DNA of 64,000 nt from Posidonia oceanica (lineage: Eukaryota > Streptophyta > Magnoliopsida > Alismatales > Posidoniaceae): NCBI GenBank assembly GCA_037176725.1, contig JAZBRS010000044.1:6634001-6698000 (forward strand), in the 5' to 3' direction. The notes under the pieces are model-generated. The model was not told the origin of the DNA, ran no database searches, and worked only from the letters and a program-made list of their open reading frames with translations. Positions 1-11,970 of the stretch are shown in pieces. How positions within the stretch are numbered: position 1 is the first letter of the stretch; every line of letters starts with the position of its first letter. A program made the position numbers and the translations under genes.

Positions 1-819
1 GGTGGCCAACATGCGGTGGCGGCCGGTGGTGGTGCAGCGAGCTCTAATTGTCGTCCCGGTAGAGTGGCGAGCCCAAGAGTGGCGCGTGGAGCTCGGAGTG
101 CGTGTGTATCGCCGGAGGACGGGGGTTGTCCCTCTGTCCCAAGGTACATGCCTCGCCATAATAGATTAAATATATAGAATTTGCTATGCATGTGTCCCTT
201 GCCATGTTTTGTATGTTATATTTGAGTTTGGTAATTTTTAGGGATTTATATGCATTTAGTCGAATTTATTTGGCTTGAGTTGGTTTATTGCTTGAATGTG
301 GTTTTCCACTGTTTCATGAGGTTGTATGCTCTCAAACGGCTTCAATATGATTTTATTTTGTGCCTTGCCATGTTTATATGCTATGGTAGTGATTTGATAA
401 TTTTTAGGTATTTTATGTGATTTTGGCCGAATATATGGTGCGAGCGGCTTAAATGCCTAATTGTGGTTTCCTAGTGAATTCTAGTGTTTTGGGCCTCGGA
501 TGGAGGCGATTGTGATTTGTTTGGGTTGCTTGAGCGGATGTGCTTGCTTCCATGTGTTGCACGCTAGGTTTGGCGTGGATTTGATAGTGTTTTGAGGTTT
601 TGATAGAAAATGACTTGAATATTGGTTTTCCGGTGTTTCTGTGAGTTGCGTGCCTCGGAATGCCATATTGAGTGTATGGTTGCATTCCTTGTTGAATTCC
701 GGAGATTCCGGTATATGGCACCCTAGTTTTAGAGTTTGATTCAAATGTTTTGGGTTTTAAGTCAGCTTTATAAGTTTTCTGCCCTGTCCTGGTTCGGCAC
801 GACCTTTTTGGTCGGTCTG

Positions 820-1105
820 CCGATTTCTTGGGTAAATCGGTACACCGGTGTGATATCGGTGTCACCTTTTTCTGTCAGATTTAAACCAGAACCTGATTTC
901 GGTCGACCGATATTGATCAGTCTGCAGTTTTCAGGGTGGGATCGGTCCGACCGGTGGATTTAGTTCCACCGAAGCAGAGATTTTTGGTATGACTGATGTG
1001 ATATTGGTCTGCCGATCACTGTGCGGACCGGTCGGCCGGTGGATTTGGTTCCACCGAAACAGGGATTTTCGGTCTACCGGTTGGAGTATCGGTCTGCCGA
1101 TTTTG
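820..1105. repeat. Cluster of CGGTCTGCCGAT-type motifs inside the LTR
   Basis: The motif CGGTCTGCCGAT and variants recur at least four times together with ATCGGT...ACCGGT half-palindromes. A segment of about 85 bp beginning CCGGTGGATTT is repeated (near 951 and 1036). The same block is present in the right LTR (about 14930-15225) and, inverted, in the solo LTR (about 21985-22270). It is a family-wide LTR structure, possibly regulatory; function is not known. Confidence 0.7.
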
Positions 1106-1479
1106 GTCTGGGATGCTCTCCCGGGCTTGTTTTCCAATGTGGTTTCCTCGGTTGGTTTTGGGGCTTATTGTGCTTTAGCCCATGATATTTAACAAATATT
1201 TGCAAAGATATTTTTGAGGAAAAATATGAATGGTTTGCAAATGATTTTGCCGAGGTTTTCCGTGGCCGAAAACCTGGGAGTTGTGTTGGCTGGACCCGAG
1301 GATGCGACGGCGTTCCTGGTGTGTCGTACACTTCGCCTGGGTTGAGGTTGGGGGGTCGGGGTGCCAGCCGTACCTAGCAGTATCGTAGCAGCGGACTTGG
1401 GAGGTATGATACTCCTGCGTAGCTAGACGTGATACCCTAGTTGTTACGGGCACCGAGACTCACCTGGTTTTGGATGCTG

Positions 1480-1578
1480 GCTGAGCCTAGGGGTTGTAGC
1501 CTATAGTGGTTCGGAGCACTGGTGCTGACTGAGCCTAGGGCTTGGAGCCTCTAGTGGTTCGGAGCACTAAGTTGAGGT
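1480..1578. repeat. Two-copy ~50-bp tandem repeat in LTR
   Basis: Two adjacent units each read from 'gctga/gctgg ctgagcctaggg' to 'agtggttcggagcact'. The repeat is conserved at about 15597-15690 in the right LTR and in inverse orientation at about 21515-21615 in the solo LTR. Confidence 0.7.
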
Positions 1579-2645
1579 CGCCGTATATTAGGTGTGCCCT
1601 GTGATTTGTCCTGAGTGAGGACAACTTGCCCAATTAGGGTGAGTAGCTTTCCCAGGTGGGGATCGCTTTTGAGCCGTCTCTAGTGACGAGATGCCTGGAC
1701 GGACACGCTCCTCCACAGGATGGGTGTTCGTGGCAATGCAGTGAGCTGCAGGGGTGAGTCTCTGGCTACTACTTGAGGCCAAGTCGGTTGCTTGGCGCCA
1801 GGCAACACGTTCAATTGTGGTTTTGTACCCGTGGGGCTGTGTTTTGTTTGTTGCTGGCCGTATTAGGCCTTGAGCTTTGCTTGAGTTTGGGCTTAGTGAG
1901 GTTTTGCTGTGTTTGGGCCATATTGGGGCAGTTGCTTTTCCGCCTATGTATGGCGTGATATTATGGCATTGAGCTTTGCTTTCTGCCTGTGTATGGCGTG
2001 TGATATTGTAAATTGTGTTTTTGGGGCAGTGTTGGGCCCATTGTTTTCCCGCCTAGTTATGGCGTGTGGCTTTCGTTTGAGCTTTGGGCCGGTGGGCCGT
2101 GATATTGATTAAACTTTGGTTTTACGAGGTATTTCCGCCTTATTTTGGGCAGGTGGGCCGAGTGTTTTCCCAACCTGAGGGGTTGGAGGGTTTTGAGTGG
2201 TCTCTGAGGTTTTGGGCTGGTGGGCCGTGCTTTGTGAATATTTTATAAACGCCTGTCTTCCCCGTTTTTAGCATGTTGGCTTTGGAAAGGGTATTTTATT
2301 TGATTATATTGCTTATTATGGATCCAGATTTTTGGGGTTTTACCGGTTGTACCGTGTTTAAGGTTTTACGCCGGTTTCTCACGTGATTTTTGCGAGGTGT
2401 GTGCTGGGTGATGATTTTTAGGTCACTCACGTGTGCTTTGTGTGGTTTTCAGTTGCAGATGCAGATAATTAGCTGGTTCGGAGATCTAGTGCATATAGTG
2501 GGAGTCACGTAGTTGTCCACTGTAGGTTCCTGGCATAGATATTTGTTGTTTAGTCCAGTAGTTTATTGTAATTGTTGTAATTAATTAAGTTTTAAATTTC
2601 TTTGGCTTTTGGTTTTGTTGATAGCGACTCGGGTTGTTACAAAAT

Positions 2646-2657
2646 TGGTATCAGAGC
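2646..2657 (+). other. Primer-binding site, initiator Met-tRNA type
   Basis: TGGTATCAGAGC lies four bases after the LTR end at 2641. It is the usual plant LTR-retrotransposon primer site complementary to the 3' end of initiator methionine tRNA, and it marks the start of the internal region. Confidence 0.93.
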
Positions 2658-2815
2658 CCAGATTCACTAGGTTGCACTAGCCTAGGAGTGGTCAGTCTAG
2701 TGACTCCATAGGAAATTGCATATCATGATCGAGTCTGCACCTGTTGTTTAGCATATAATGTTACTTGTCTTATTGGCTGTGATGCAGGTTTTTGTTGCTT
2801 CTCTACCGATTCAGC

Positions 2816-4003
2816 ATGTCTCGCCGTGGCCGTCGGAAGGATAAGGCCCCTGCTGAGGAACCTAGCTCTCGAGAGGAGAGTGGTTGGCAGGGCGTGCGGA
2901 CGGAGTTGCGAGGCTAGATGCGCGGGATCTCTCAAGCGTTTAGCAAGAGTGGCCCTGGTAGAGCGTCTGAGGGAGATTCGTGGCTTCGCCAATTGAGTAA
3001 GCTCCACCCACCGACTTTCAATGGTATTGGTACTCCTAAGGAGAGCGAGGCATGGCTACGAAGGATTGAGAAATTGTTGAATAGTTTGGCATGCCCAGAG
3101 GAGCACTGGGTGCGGTTGGCTGCCTTTCATCTCGTCGGCGATGTCGATGAGTGGTGGAGAGCCACAAGGCGACTAAAGTTCTTGGATTCTATAACGGTCG
3201 ACATCAAGTGGAAGGACTTCGAGGCTGCATTCCATGAGAAGTACTTCCCAAGCCATGTGAGGAGCCGATTCAATCGAGAATTCCGGAGTCTACAACAGGG
3301 CAGGATATCCGTGGCTGAGTATGAAGCCTCTTTTGCCCAATTGGAGAGGTTCGCCCAGGCCTTTAATTCTGAGGAAAGGCGGGCAGAGAGATTTCTGGAA
3401 GGCCTTCAACCCAGCTTGAGGGTGAAGGTGATGGGCTGCCGTTATGCGACGGTAGCTGAGGTGGTCCAAATGGCTTCCTGCTTTGAAGAGGAGTATAACC
3501 AGTATGTGAGTGGTCACTCCAAGGGGAAGGCCAAGTTGCCCTTCACTTCCCGGTTCTCTGTCTCTAGTCCACCGAGTTCCAATGACATGAGTAGCCCAGG
3601 GAAGAGAAATAAGGACAAATCTAGTGGTGGTTCTGATGCCCGACGTAGTTTTGCTCGAGGTGGTGGTGTTGGCCCTACCTCCAGCGCCCGGCACAGCTTT
3701 GCAGGAATTGGTAGCACCGGTCCGAGTCAGGCTACTTCGAGTGGTTAGGGTAGCGCCCAGTGTTTCCAGTGTGGCCAGGCAGGTCACTTTGCAGTGCACT
3801 GCCCTCGAGCACAGCAGGCGACGAATCGGAGCAGAGTGGTGTGCTACAACTGTAGGAGACCGGGGCATGTGCAGAGGATGTGTCCGGATCCTCCCAAGAG
3901 AGCGGGGAATGTGCCACAGCAGCCGACCCGAGGGCGTGTGTTCACTATTTCAGCTCCCGACTGTAGGCCCTTTGGTAATGTTGTAGAGGGTAAGTCCCTG
4001 TAG
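2816..4003 (+). pseudogene. gag of the Tekay-type element, with in-frame stops
   Basis: Reading starts at ATG 2816 (MSRRGRRKDK...) and stays in one frame to 4003, interrupted by TAG at 2915 and TAG at 3746. The capsid-like core (about 3000-3500) has the Retrotrans_gag pattern, including the WW-containing segment, a KYFP-type motif and 'RFLEGL'. Two zinc knuckles of the form CX2CX4HX4C follow at about 3760-3800 and 3841-3885 (CFQCGQAGHFAVHC, CYNCRRPGHVQRMC). Gag would form the virus-like particle that packages the RNA. The TAG at 3746 sits just before the knuckles, so no full Gag can be made without readthrough. The protease follows in the same frame. Confidence 0.9.
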
Positions 4004-6625
4004 TTTCCTTTGGGTGTAGTGATCCATTGTTGTTGTTGTTGTTGTTTCTTTCCCCCTTTAATATAAACCTTGTTGTTTAATGGAGATGCTGTTGATTGTG
4101 CTTTGTCCTTAGATTCTTATCTTGTGGCGGGCCGAATGGCGAAAGTTCTGTTTGACTCAGGGAGCACTTTCTCTTTTGTCTCCGAGTCTTTTGTGGCAGA
4201 GCTGGATGATGTACCAGCCAAGTTAGCTTTCCACCTGGAGGTGGTAACGCCGCTGGGTGAGCACAGTTTGGCGTGGAGATATCTACCTTCTGTCGATCTA
4301 GAGCTAAATGGCAGAGAGTTCGATACCACTCTCATTCTCATGGGTATGAATGAGTATGATGTTATCTTGAGCATGAACTGGCTGAGCCAATATTCTACTT
4401 TAATCGACTGTGCTCGTAGGAGGATTTTCTTTGGAGCTGCTGATGCTGGTTCCTTCTTTGTGCAAGGTGTGCGCCAGGGTGAGCCTAAGCTTGTGATTTC
4501 TGCTGTGAAGGCTTACAAGTCTTTGGCTCAGGGTTGTGTGGGGTACCTTGCTAGTGTGGTTACCTCCCCTTCCCCGGAGTTGGGTGTTCACAACATATCT
4601 GTTGTGTGTGAATATCCTGACGTTTTCCCGGATGATCTGCCTAGCATGCCACCTCACAGGGAAGTAGAGTTCTTTATTGAGCTGACTCCGGGCAGTGGTG
4701 CTGTTGCGAAGAATCCTTATCGGATAACGCCAGCTGAGTTGCGAAAGCTCAAGGCCCAACTGCAGGAGTTGCTGGACAAGGGGTTCATCAGGCCAACTGT
4801 GTCTCCATGGAGAGCGCCTGTCTTTTTCGTTGTAAGAAGGATGGTTCACTCCGGTTGTGTATAGACTACCGGATGTTGAATCAGCTTACAGTGAAGAACA
4901 AGTATCCCTTGCCCCGTGTTGAAGACCTGTTTGACCAGTTGCAGTTTACTTCCGTCTTCTCGAAGATTGATCTGAGATCAAGATATCACCAGTTGAGGAT
5001 CTATGATTCAGACATTCAGAAGACTGCCTTTCGGACGCGGTATGGCCATTTTGAGTTTGTGGTTATGCCCTTTGGCTTGACCAACGCCCCTACCGCATTC
5101 ATGGAATTGATGAACTGGATCTTCAGCCCATTCTTGGACCAATTTGTGGTGGTCTTTGTAGACGACATCTTGGCCTACTCTTCAGATGAAGAAGCTCATG
5201 CCCAACATCTGAGGGCGGTGCTGAATGTTCTGAGGCAGCACCAGCTGTACGCCAAGTTCTCCAAGTGTGAGTTCTGGTTGAGGGAGGTTATGTTCCTCGG
5301 CCACCTTATCTCAGGAGACGGCGTCAGAGTTGATCCTACCAAGGTTGAGGCAGTTAGCAATTGGCAGAGACCCAGGACTGTGACTGAGATTAGAAGTTTC
5401 CTGGGGTTGGCAGGTTACTACAGGAGGTTTATCAGGGATTTCTCTTCTATTGCTTCATCCCTGACAGCTCTCACCAAGCAAGGGGTTTCGTTTATTTGAA
5501 ACCAAGGCTATGAGGCAAGTTTCAATGAGTTGAAGGCTTGTCTGACTTCTTCTCCTATTCTGACCTTGCCTTCTGGTAGTGGTGGCTTCACTGTTTATAG
5601 TGATGCTAGTGGTGTTGGGTTGGGTAGTGTTCTGATGCAGCATGGCAATGTTGTGGCTTATGCCTCCCGTCAGTTGAAAGACCACGAGAAGAAATACCCT
5701 ACCCATGATCTTGAGATGGCTGCCGTGGTGTTCGCGCTGAAGCTTTGGCGACACTACCTGTATGGGGAGCAATTTGAGGTCTACACGGATCACAAGAGTC
5801 TGAAGTATATATTTACTCAGAAGGACCTCAACATGCGGCAGCGGAGGTGGATGGAGTATCTCAAGGACTATGATTTCAGTTTGTCCTACCATCCTGGGAA
5901 GGCCAACGTGGTCACCGATGCTCTGAGTCGGCGTACGCACGTCGTGGCAAGCCTGATAGTCAAGGAGTGGACCATGCTGGAGAATCTGGCTGACTGTGGA
6001 CTCAAGAGACTGCATCGGGGAGCAGGCGCTGCCTATATGGTGAGCTTGTCTGTTCGTCCCAAGTTAGTAGAGTTCATTTTCACTTGTCAGCAGACAGACC
6101 CCTTCTTTCAGGCGACTGTTGAGAAGTTGCACGCTGGGGAAGCGTCGGACTTTTCTCTCAGTGTACATGGGGAGTTGAGGTTTGATCAGCGCCTATTTGT
6201 ACCCCAGTACGAGGAAGCGAGGCGGAGGTTACTGGATGAAGCCCATAAATCCAAGTACACCGTCCATCCAGGATCCACGAAGATGTATCGGGATCTGAAG
6301 CGGAGCTTTTGGTGGCCTGGCATGAAAAGAGAAGTTGCTGACTATGTGGCATGGTGTGTGACCTGCAGCTAGTCAAGGCAGAGCACCAGAGACATGGTGG
6401 AACTCTACAGCCGTTGAGTATACCGGAATGGAAATGGGAGCACATCTCTATGGATTTTGTGACTAGGTTTCCGTGTTCTATGAGGAAGAACGACATTGTG
6501 TGGGTGATCGTTGATCGGCTAACCAAGTCAGCTCATTTTCTTCCTATCCGGGTGAATCTTCCTTTACGGCGGTTGGCAGAACTATACGTATCGGAGATCG
6601 TTCGGCTGCATGGTGTTCCTGTATC
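4004..6625 (+). pseudogene. pol 5' part: protease, reverse transcriptase, RNase H, integrase N-terminal half
   Basis: The aspartic protease has the active-site motif DSG (about 4155). Reverse transcriptase runs from about 4690 to 5440, with [13 protein letters not shown] and the catalytic FVDD at about 5155. RNase H begins near 5590 ([13 protein letters not shown]) and ends with a DALSRR-like tail near 5925. The integrase HHCC zinc-binding region (about 6240-6365) and the first core aspartate (MDFV, near 6455) follow. Defects seen: a frameshift near 4835 before KKDGS, TGA at 5497 (probably a former Trp codon), TAG at 6370 with a frameshift near 6365, and truncation by an insertion at 6626. 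The frame resumes at 12657. Confidence 0.92.
6621..6625. repeat. Target-site duplication, left copy (GTATC)
   Basis: GTATC occurs immediately before the inserted TG at 6626 and again immediately after the terminal CA at 12656. Removing the insert and one GTATC restores a continuous integrase frame. Confidence 0.9.
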
Positions 6626-6659
6626 TGTTGACACCCCATTTTGACATACTGAATCAATT

Positions 6660-8060
6660 GGAACCCTCTGGTGGCTTCTGCATCCAAATCTAGGTCCAAA
6701 CCTACACATTCCTTTTCATCATTCTTTCCAAAACAAGTCCAAACTTAACCTAGAATCACACCTCTTTTCCAAGCCCAAAACCTACCCAAAAACCATAGGA
6801 AAACTCACCATTCCCAACTTAGCAAACCTATCCAAAAACCCTCAAATTTTCAAACCAAAACCACTCCCAAAAAATCCTAGAAAGCCTAGGTAAAACTACC
6901 CTTTTTCTACACCTCAAAACCCTTTCAAAACTTTCCCAAAACCAAACCCAAACCCTAGGTCCAATACTAGAGACCCTAGGCCACACACTCCCCAAATTTC
7001 ACCCCTTTTCTAAACCTCTAAACTCTTCATTTCATCAAATTATCCTTTTCTCTCTCCTAGATTATTCTTTTCTCTCTCCTCTCTCTCCTGATTATCCTCC
7101 TTCTTTTCACTCCCTTCTCTCCCTTCTTCTTGCCTAGCTGTGGGCCCCCCTTGTGCATCTATCTCTTCTGAATCTTATTTGTATTTTTATCTTATTTTTA
7201 GCATTTTCTTTGATTTTCTAAAAATTATTTTCTTTCAACTCCTCTCTTTCTTCTTTACTCCTCCATTTCTCCCTTTTCTCCTTCCTTTTCCTTTTCTTTT
7301 CCTTCCTTCTACTAAATCCCTAAAAAACCTCTAAAAACCTTTAAAACTCTAAAAAAAAAGGAAAACAAATTAAAACCCTAAAATAAATAATTAAAAACAT
7401 TAAACAAACAACAAAAAACAAAAACTTAACTAAATCTAACTAAAACTAAAAACTAAGAATGCAAACTTAAAAAATGCAAAACAAACAAAAAGAAAATGCT
7501 GTAAAATCAAGGAAAAATCAAAATGTAACCAAAACAAGCAAAAGTAAAAACCCTACTAAAAAACAGTCAAAAACAAATCCTAAAAGGGAAGAAAGCAATT
7601 AAAAATGCTAAGTCAAACTTAACTTAAAAGGAAATAATTTGAAAACCTAACTAAAAAGGAAAAAACAAACAATCAAAAATCTAAAAACACTTAATTAATT
7701 AAAAACTTAACAAGGAAAAAACTCAACTAAACAAAAAAAATATATTAAAAAGGACTTAACAAACAAAATCAAAAACAAATCAAAAAAAACTTAAAGAAAA
7801 GACTAAAATCAAAAAACCTAAAACCCACCCTAATTAATTTAAAAACAAACTTTAAAAAATCCTAATTAACATCCCAAATACTTAACAAGAAAAACATAAT
7901 AAAAAAACAATTTAAAAAAACTTAACAAACATTTAAACAAAATCAAAAACAATTTAAAGAAAAGAAAACCCTAAAAACCCTAATCAAAACTAAAACTCTT
8001 TAATCCTAATTAACTAATCAAAAACAATCATTAAAAAACCTAATCAAAGTCCTAACTTAA
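6660..8060. repeat. G-depleted A/C-rich low-complexity stretch
   Basis: About 1.4 kb, particularly 7330-8060, consists largely of runs such as aaaacaaactaaaacc with very few G on the plus strand. There is no coding signal. It lies in the first quarter of the nested 6-kb insertion. Confidence 0.85.
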
Positions 8061-8084
8061 TACACAACCATTCTAAAAAACTTT

Positions 8085-8400
8085 TATCATTCTTTTTTAT
8101 TTTTATTTTATTTTATTTTTTTTATTTCCTTCTTCTTTCCCTTCTTCTTTTCCCTTTCTTCCTTTCTTCCTTTCTTTCTATTTTTCTTTCTCCTTTTTCT
8201 GGGCCCAGTCTAGCCCATTCCACCTCCTCCCTTCCTTTCTTCTTTCTTTTTTTTCTTTCTTTTCCGCGCAACCCGGCCCGCACGCCCTTCTTCCTCCTCT
8301 TCTCTCCTTCTCCTTCTTCTTCTTCTTCCTCCACAGTCTTCTCTCCCGCCAGCTCTCTCCCTCTCTTCTTCAAATTCAATTTTCTTCCCTCTCGATCACC
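8085..8400. repeat. Pyrimidine (T/C) tract
   Basis: Long runs of ttctttcct/cttcttc follow directly on the A/C-rich block. The lysine/glutamate-rich open frame on the minus strand here is a low-complexity artefact. Confidence 0.85.
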
Positions 8401-10010
8401 TCAACACCAACTCACCTCTTCCTCTCTCAGCTCTCAGCGGATCTCCCGGGGGGGCATTAATTTCCCGTCGCCTCGCCGGCCGCTGCTCCATCAGCTCCAG
8501 TATCTCCCGTGCCGGTGGATTTCAAAATCCACAGCCCGCGCAGCACCCAATCAAGCAGCCCGTTAAAGCCTCAACCCTTCTCCTCCTTCCACACCTTTTG
8601 ACATTCTGAGAGAACCCCAGAGCGAGCGTGAGAAGCCTCCAGCATTCCTCCTCCTTCTCTCTGCAAGAATTCAGAGCTTTCTCCCTCCCAGCAGCCCTCC
8701 GTCAAGCCAGCAAAAAATCCATCCCAGAGCTTCACCTATCCTCCAGCAATCTCCTCCTTCCAGTACCCTTTTTCGTCTTCCAGAGAGAGTGAGAGAATCC
8801 AGAGCAGAGAGCACCTGAAATCCCCTCCTCTTCCCACTACAGAACAGCCCTCTTGCTCCTCTTCCATTCCACCCGAACTAGAACCTCCATCCTCAGCAAA
8901 ACCACTCCCAATTCTATCCCCAATCTCACCCAGACAACCACCATTTCAGCCCTCCATTCCACAGCTTAAACCACCCTGAAACCTCCCCTCAATTCCACCT
9001 GAACCAACTCAGAACCCAACACCCCCTTCCTCAAAAATTCCCTACTCTTCCATCCTCGAAATCCTTCCAAACTCCGTCCAGAAACTCACCTGAACCCCAC
9101 CTTCTCAGACCTCCTAAGCTCCACTCCAGTAGCCCCTCACAGCCGGAGCCCTCCACCACAAACACTTAACCCCGATTCTGCCAGAAAACCAACCCAATCC
9201 CAATCTTCTTTTCCAGGCCTCCTCAGACCCTTCCAAGCATCCACACACCTCCACCTAGCAACCAGCAAGCCGCCGGTACCCTCCGGTTGATCCAGAAGGT
9301 AGCAGACACCTTCACCCACCTCCGGCTGCTTCTTAAGCACCCACTAAAGCCAGTTTTCGCGCCGACCGTCGAAGCTTTGCTCCGAGCATCCGGGAAGCAC
9401 CGGAGCATATCACTGAGGAGATCTAGACGCTCCCGAGCCGTCGACAGCACCTGCAACCACCGGATGACCTCCGCTGGCAAGCACTGAAGCCACCTACGTC
9501 GAGAGGACTCCTCAGCCTGCGAAAAAGGTACCGCTTCTTCCCTTTAACCTAATTTTCATTCCAGCATGCTTTTCCACCCCTCAGATTGGAGTTATCCTCC
9601 CTCTTTCGCCGGGTCAGCACCACCGCTGATCCGTCTTCTCCGGCGAGCTCCGAGCTCACCTTGCCGCATCTGTGAGCAGAACGCCGCTCTGTCGATCGCC
9701 CGCGAACCGCACGGACTCCAGCAACTCTCCAATAGCCTCAGAATGCCTCCTCGACGTGCCGATCGCCTGCTCCACCTCCGAGCAGGTCTGCAGACCTCCG
9801 ACGCAGCTTTCGGTCATCTCCAGACCGCGTCGTAGCTTGCCGACGCTGCTCCGAGGTCCACCAGCCTCCGATGAAGGTCGCCCGCCGTCCCACGCCTCAC
9901 CAGCATCCCTTTGCCTCCCTCGACGGTCGCTGGTAGCAACTGCTACAGTGGTCATCGTTCTGTGTTTTTACTGTTGCTTTATTTTTCCGTTGCTTAGCTA
10001 ATATGCCATA
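8401..10010. other. C-rich non-coding interior of the nested LTR
   Basis: The region is C-rich and G-poor (for example 8560-9140), then more balanced from 9280 to 9960. Short frames on both strands have no recognisable domains or codon pattern. I see no gene. Confidence 0.6.
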
Positions 10011-10433
10011 AATTGCATTTTCAGCTCCTGTTTTTATTTTATTTCATTCCAGTCCAGCCATCGTTTATGATTCATTTAATTCTGAACTTAAATCTTATTA
10101 AATTGCATGAAAAACTTAAAAAACTATCTAATTGCATGTTAGTCCTTCTGCTGTGTTTTTCTTTTAAGTTTATTTTAGTTCAGGCCCTGCAGCTTTTTAT
10201 TATTGCATGTTAGTCCTTTAATTAATAATCTGATTTAATGCTTTAAGTTTATCTTAGTAAATTGCATTTTTAATCCTGTCATTTTCTTCATTTACATTTT
10301 AGTCCTCTGATCTGTTGATTATGCATTCATTTCTCATCTTTTCTTACTGCATTGCATTATTTCCCCCATGCATTTTAATTTTTGCATATAGGTCCTCCAT
10401 ATCATGCACAGCATCTGTTAAATCACATTTTTC

Positions 10434-10810
10434 CTTATAAAATTGCATTTTAGACCCTACATGTTTTAAAATTACACATAGGTCCTCTACATGTTTATAA
10501 AACTCATTTAAATGCATATTTTTGCTTATAAAATTGCATTTTAGACCCTACATATTTAAAAATTACACATATGTCCTCTGTTTGCATTCACAGACCATTT
10601 AAGACCACATTTTTGCTTACAAATTTGCATTTCAACCCCTGCATGTTTCAAAATTGCATGTTAATCCTCCACATGATTTCAAAACTTACTCTGATGCATG
10701 CTTACCTTATAAAATTGCATTTTAAACCCTGCATTTTGCAAAATTACACTCAGACCCTCCAGCTTTCAAAAATCTTGCATATAAGCCCCTAACTTTTCAA
10801 AATCTTTGCA
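10434..10810. repeat. ~91-bp degenerate tandem repeats
   Basis: The phrase 'aaattgcattttagaccct' or a close variant starts at about 10440, 10531, 10621 and 10712, a spacing of 90-91 bp. Between copies lies a second recurring phrase, 'aaaattacacataggtcctc'. More diverged copies extend upstream to about 10080 and downstream to about 10870. Confidence 0.8.
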
Positions 10811-11638
10811 TTTAGGTCCCATTTTTTCAAAACTTGAACATAAGCTCCCAAGTTTTCTGAAAAGTCATTCTTAGGTCCTTTTCTTGCATTCCTACATGCA
10901 TTGCACTCATGCATCTTTGCATTTGGCATTCTTGCACACACTTGAGCACACTTAGCTCCCATTTACATGGGAGGACCTGTTTTGCACACCCCTAGGACCT
11001 CCTGTACACCTAGATCCATTCTTCTCCCCTGTTCTGGCCCCTCTACCTTGAAGCTGGGATATCTTCTGATCTGATCATCGGATCTGCTCAACCAAGCTAC
11101 CTGGACGACCCCGGCGGAGCGCTCTTCAACATGGACCAAGCAATTCTCAGATCAGGCTTCAGGTTTTCAAGGTAAGTCCTTCTAAACCCCTGCACAGCAT
11201 TCATTTGCACACCATTTGCATTGCATGCATTGTTTTTACTTTCTGATTTCTCGAGCATGTAGATTAGGACTCCCTCTTCCTGTCTATCAACGCTGTCGTC
11301 TCTTTTCGCATACTCTCAATGCCTTGTGTTGCGTTTCCCCTGAATTTACCACTAATTGCGACTTTCTTTCCCCTTTTCCACGATCTGATCGCATCGCGAG
11401 CTTTTGGCAACATGCGAGACATATCGTGGGACACTTTGTTGGGAAATGGTCACAGAACAGTGGTAATCCTTCCACTTGCTTCTCTTCCCCTTTGTAGGTC
11501 TTCACACCTACTTTGCGCGGTCCTCAAACAACGTTCATTCTCACACTTGCGTTGTTTGCTCCCCGTTGCTTCTCTTATTCTTCCTCTTTGCATCTGCATT
11601 TGCATGGCTTTATCGATGTTTTATTTCGCCTACTTTGG

Positions 11639-11970
11639 CACCGTTTTGCGTGCCCACTCTGTTTTTGACACCGTTTTGCGTGCCTGCTTTCTTTTTGACA
11701 CCGTTTTGCGTGTCCGCTCTGTCTTTGGCACCGTTTTGTGTGCCCACTTTCTTTTTGGCACCGTTTTGCGTGCCCGCTTGCTTTTTCGCACCGTTTTGTG
11801 TGCCGTTCTTTTTTTTGCACCATTTTGAGTGCTGGCTTTGCTTTTTCGCATCGTTTTGTGTGTCGCTCTGTCTTTTGCGCCGTTTTGCGTACCGATCTTA
11901 TTTTCTTACATCGTTTCGCGTGCCGCTTCCGTTTCTCGCATCGTTCCGCGCGTTTTACATCGTTTTCCCT
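11639..11970. repeat. 30-bp minisatellite, about 10-11 units
   Basis: Units begin 'ccgttttgcgtgcc' and end 'ctttttgaca' or a variant. The first five are exactly 30 bp and later ones drift. Units are contiguous without unique spacers. Apparent proteins on both strands are translations of the repeat. Confidence 0.92.

Larger units (their letters stand above)
1..2641 (+). repeat. 5' LTR (partial) of the Tekay-type element
   Basis: Position 1 aligns with 14121 of the right LTR and the match continues to the shared end GTTACA at 2641, immediately before the primer-binding region. Substitutions are scattered throughout and the left copy has about ten extra bases near 1921, so insertion is not recent. 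The LTR contains internal short repeats (820-1105, 1480-1578, 1900-2260) but no convincing coding sequence. Short open frames here are incidental. Confidence 0.95.

Noticed and set aside
8122..8379. Lys/Glu-rich minus-strand frame
   Set aside because: It is an artefact of the pyrimidine tract.
11639..11970. Regular 30-bp repeats suggesting a CRISPR array
   Set aside because: Units are contiguous with no unique spacers and lie inside a plant LTR; it is a minisatellite.
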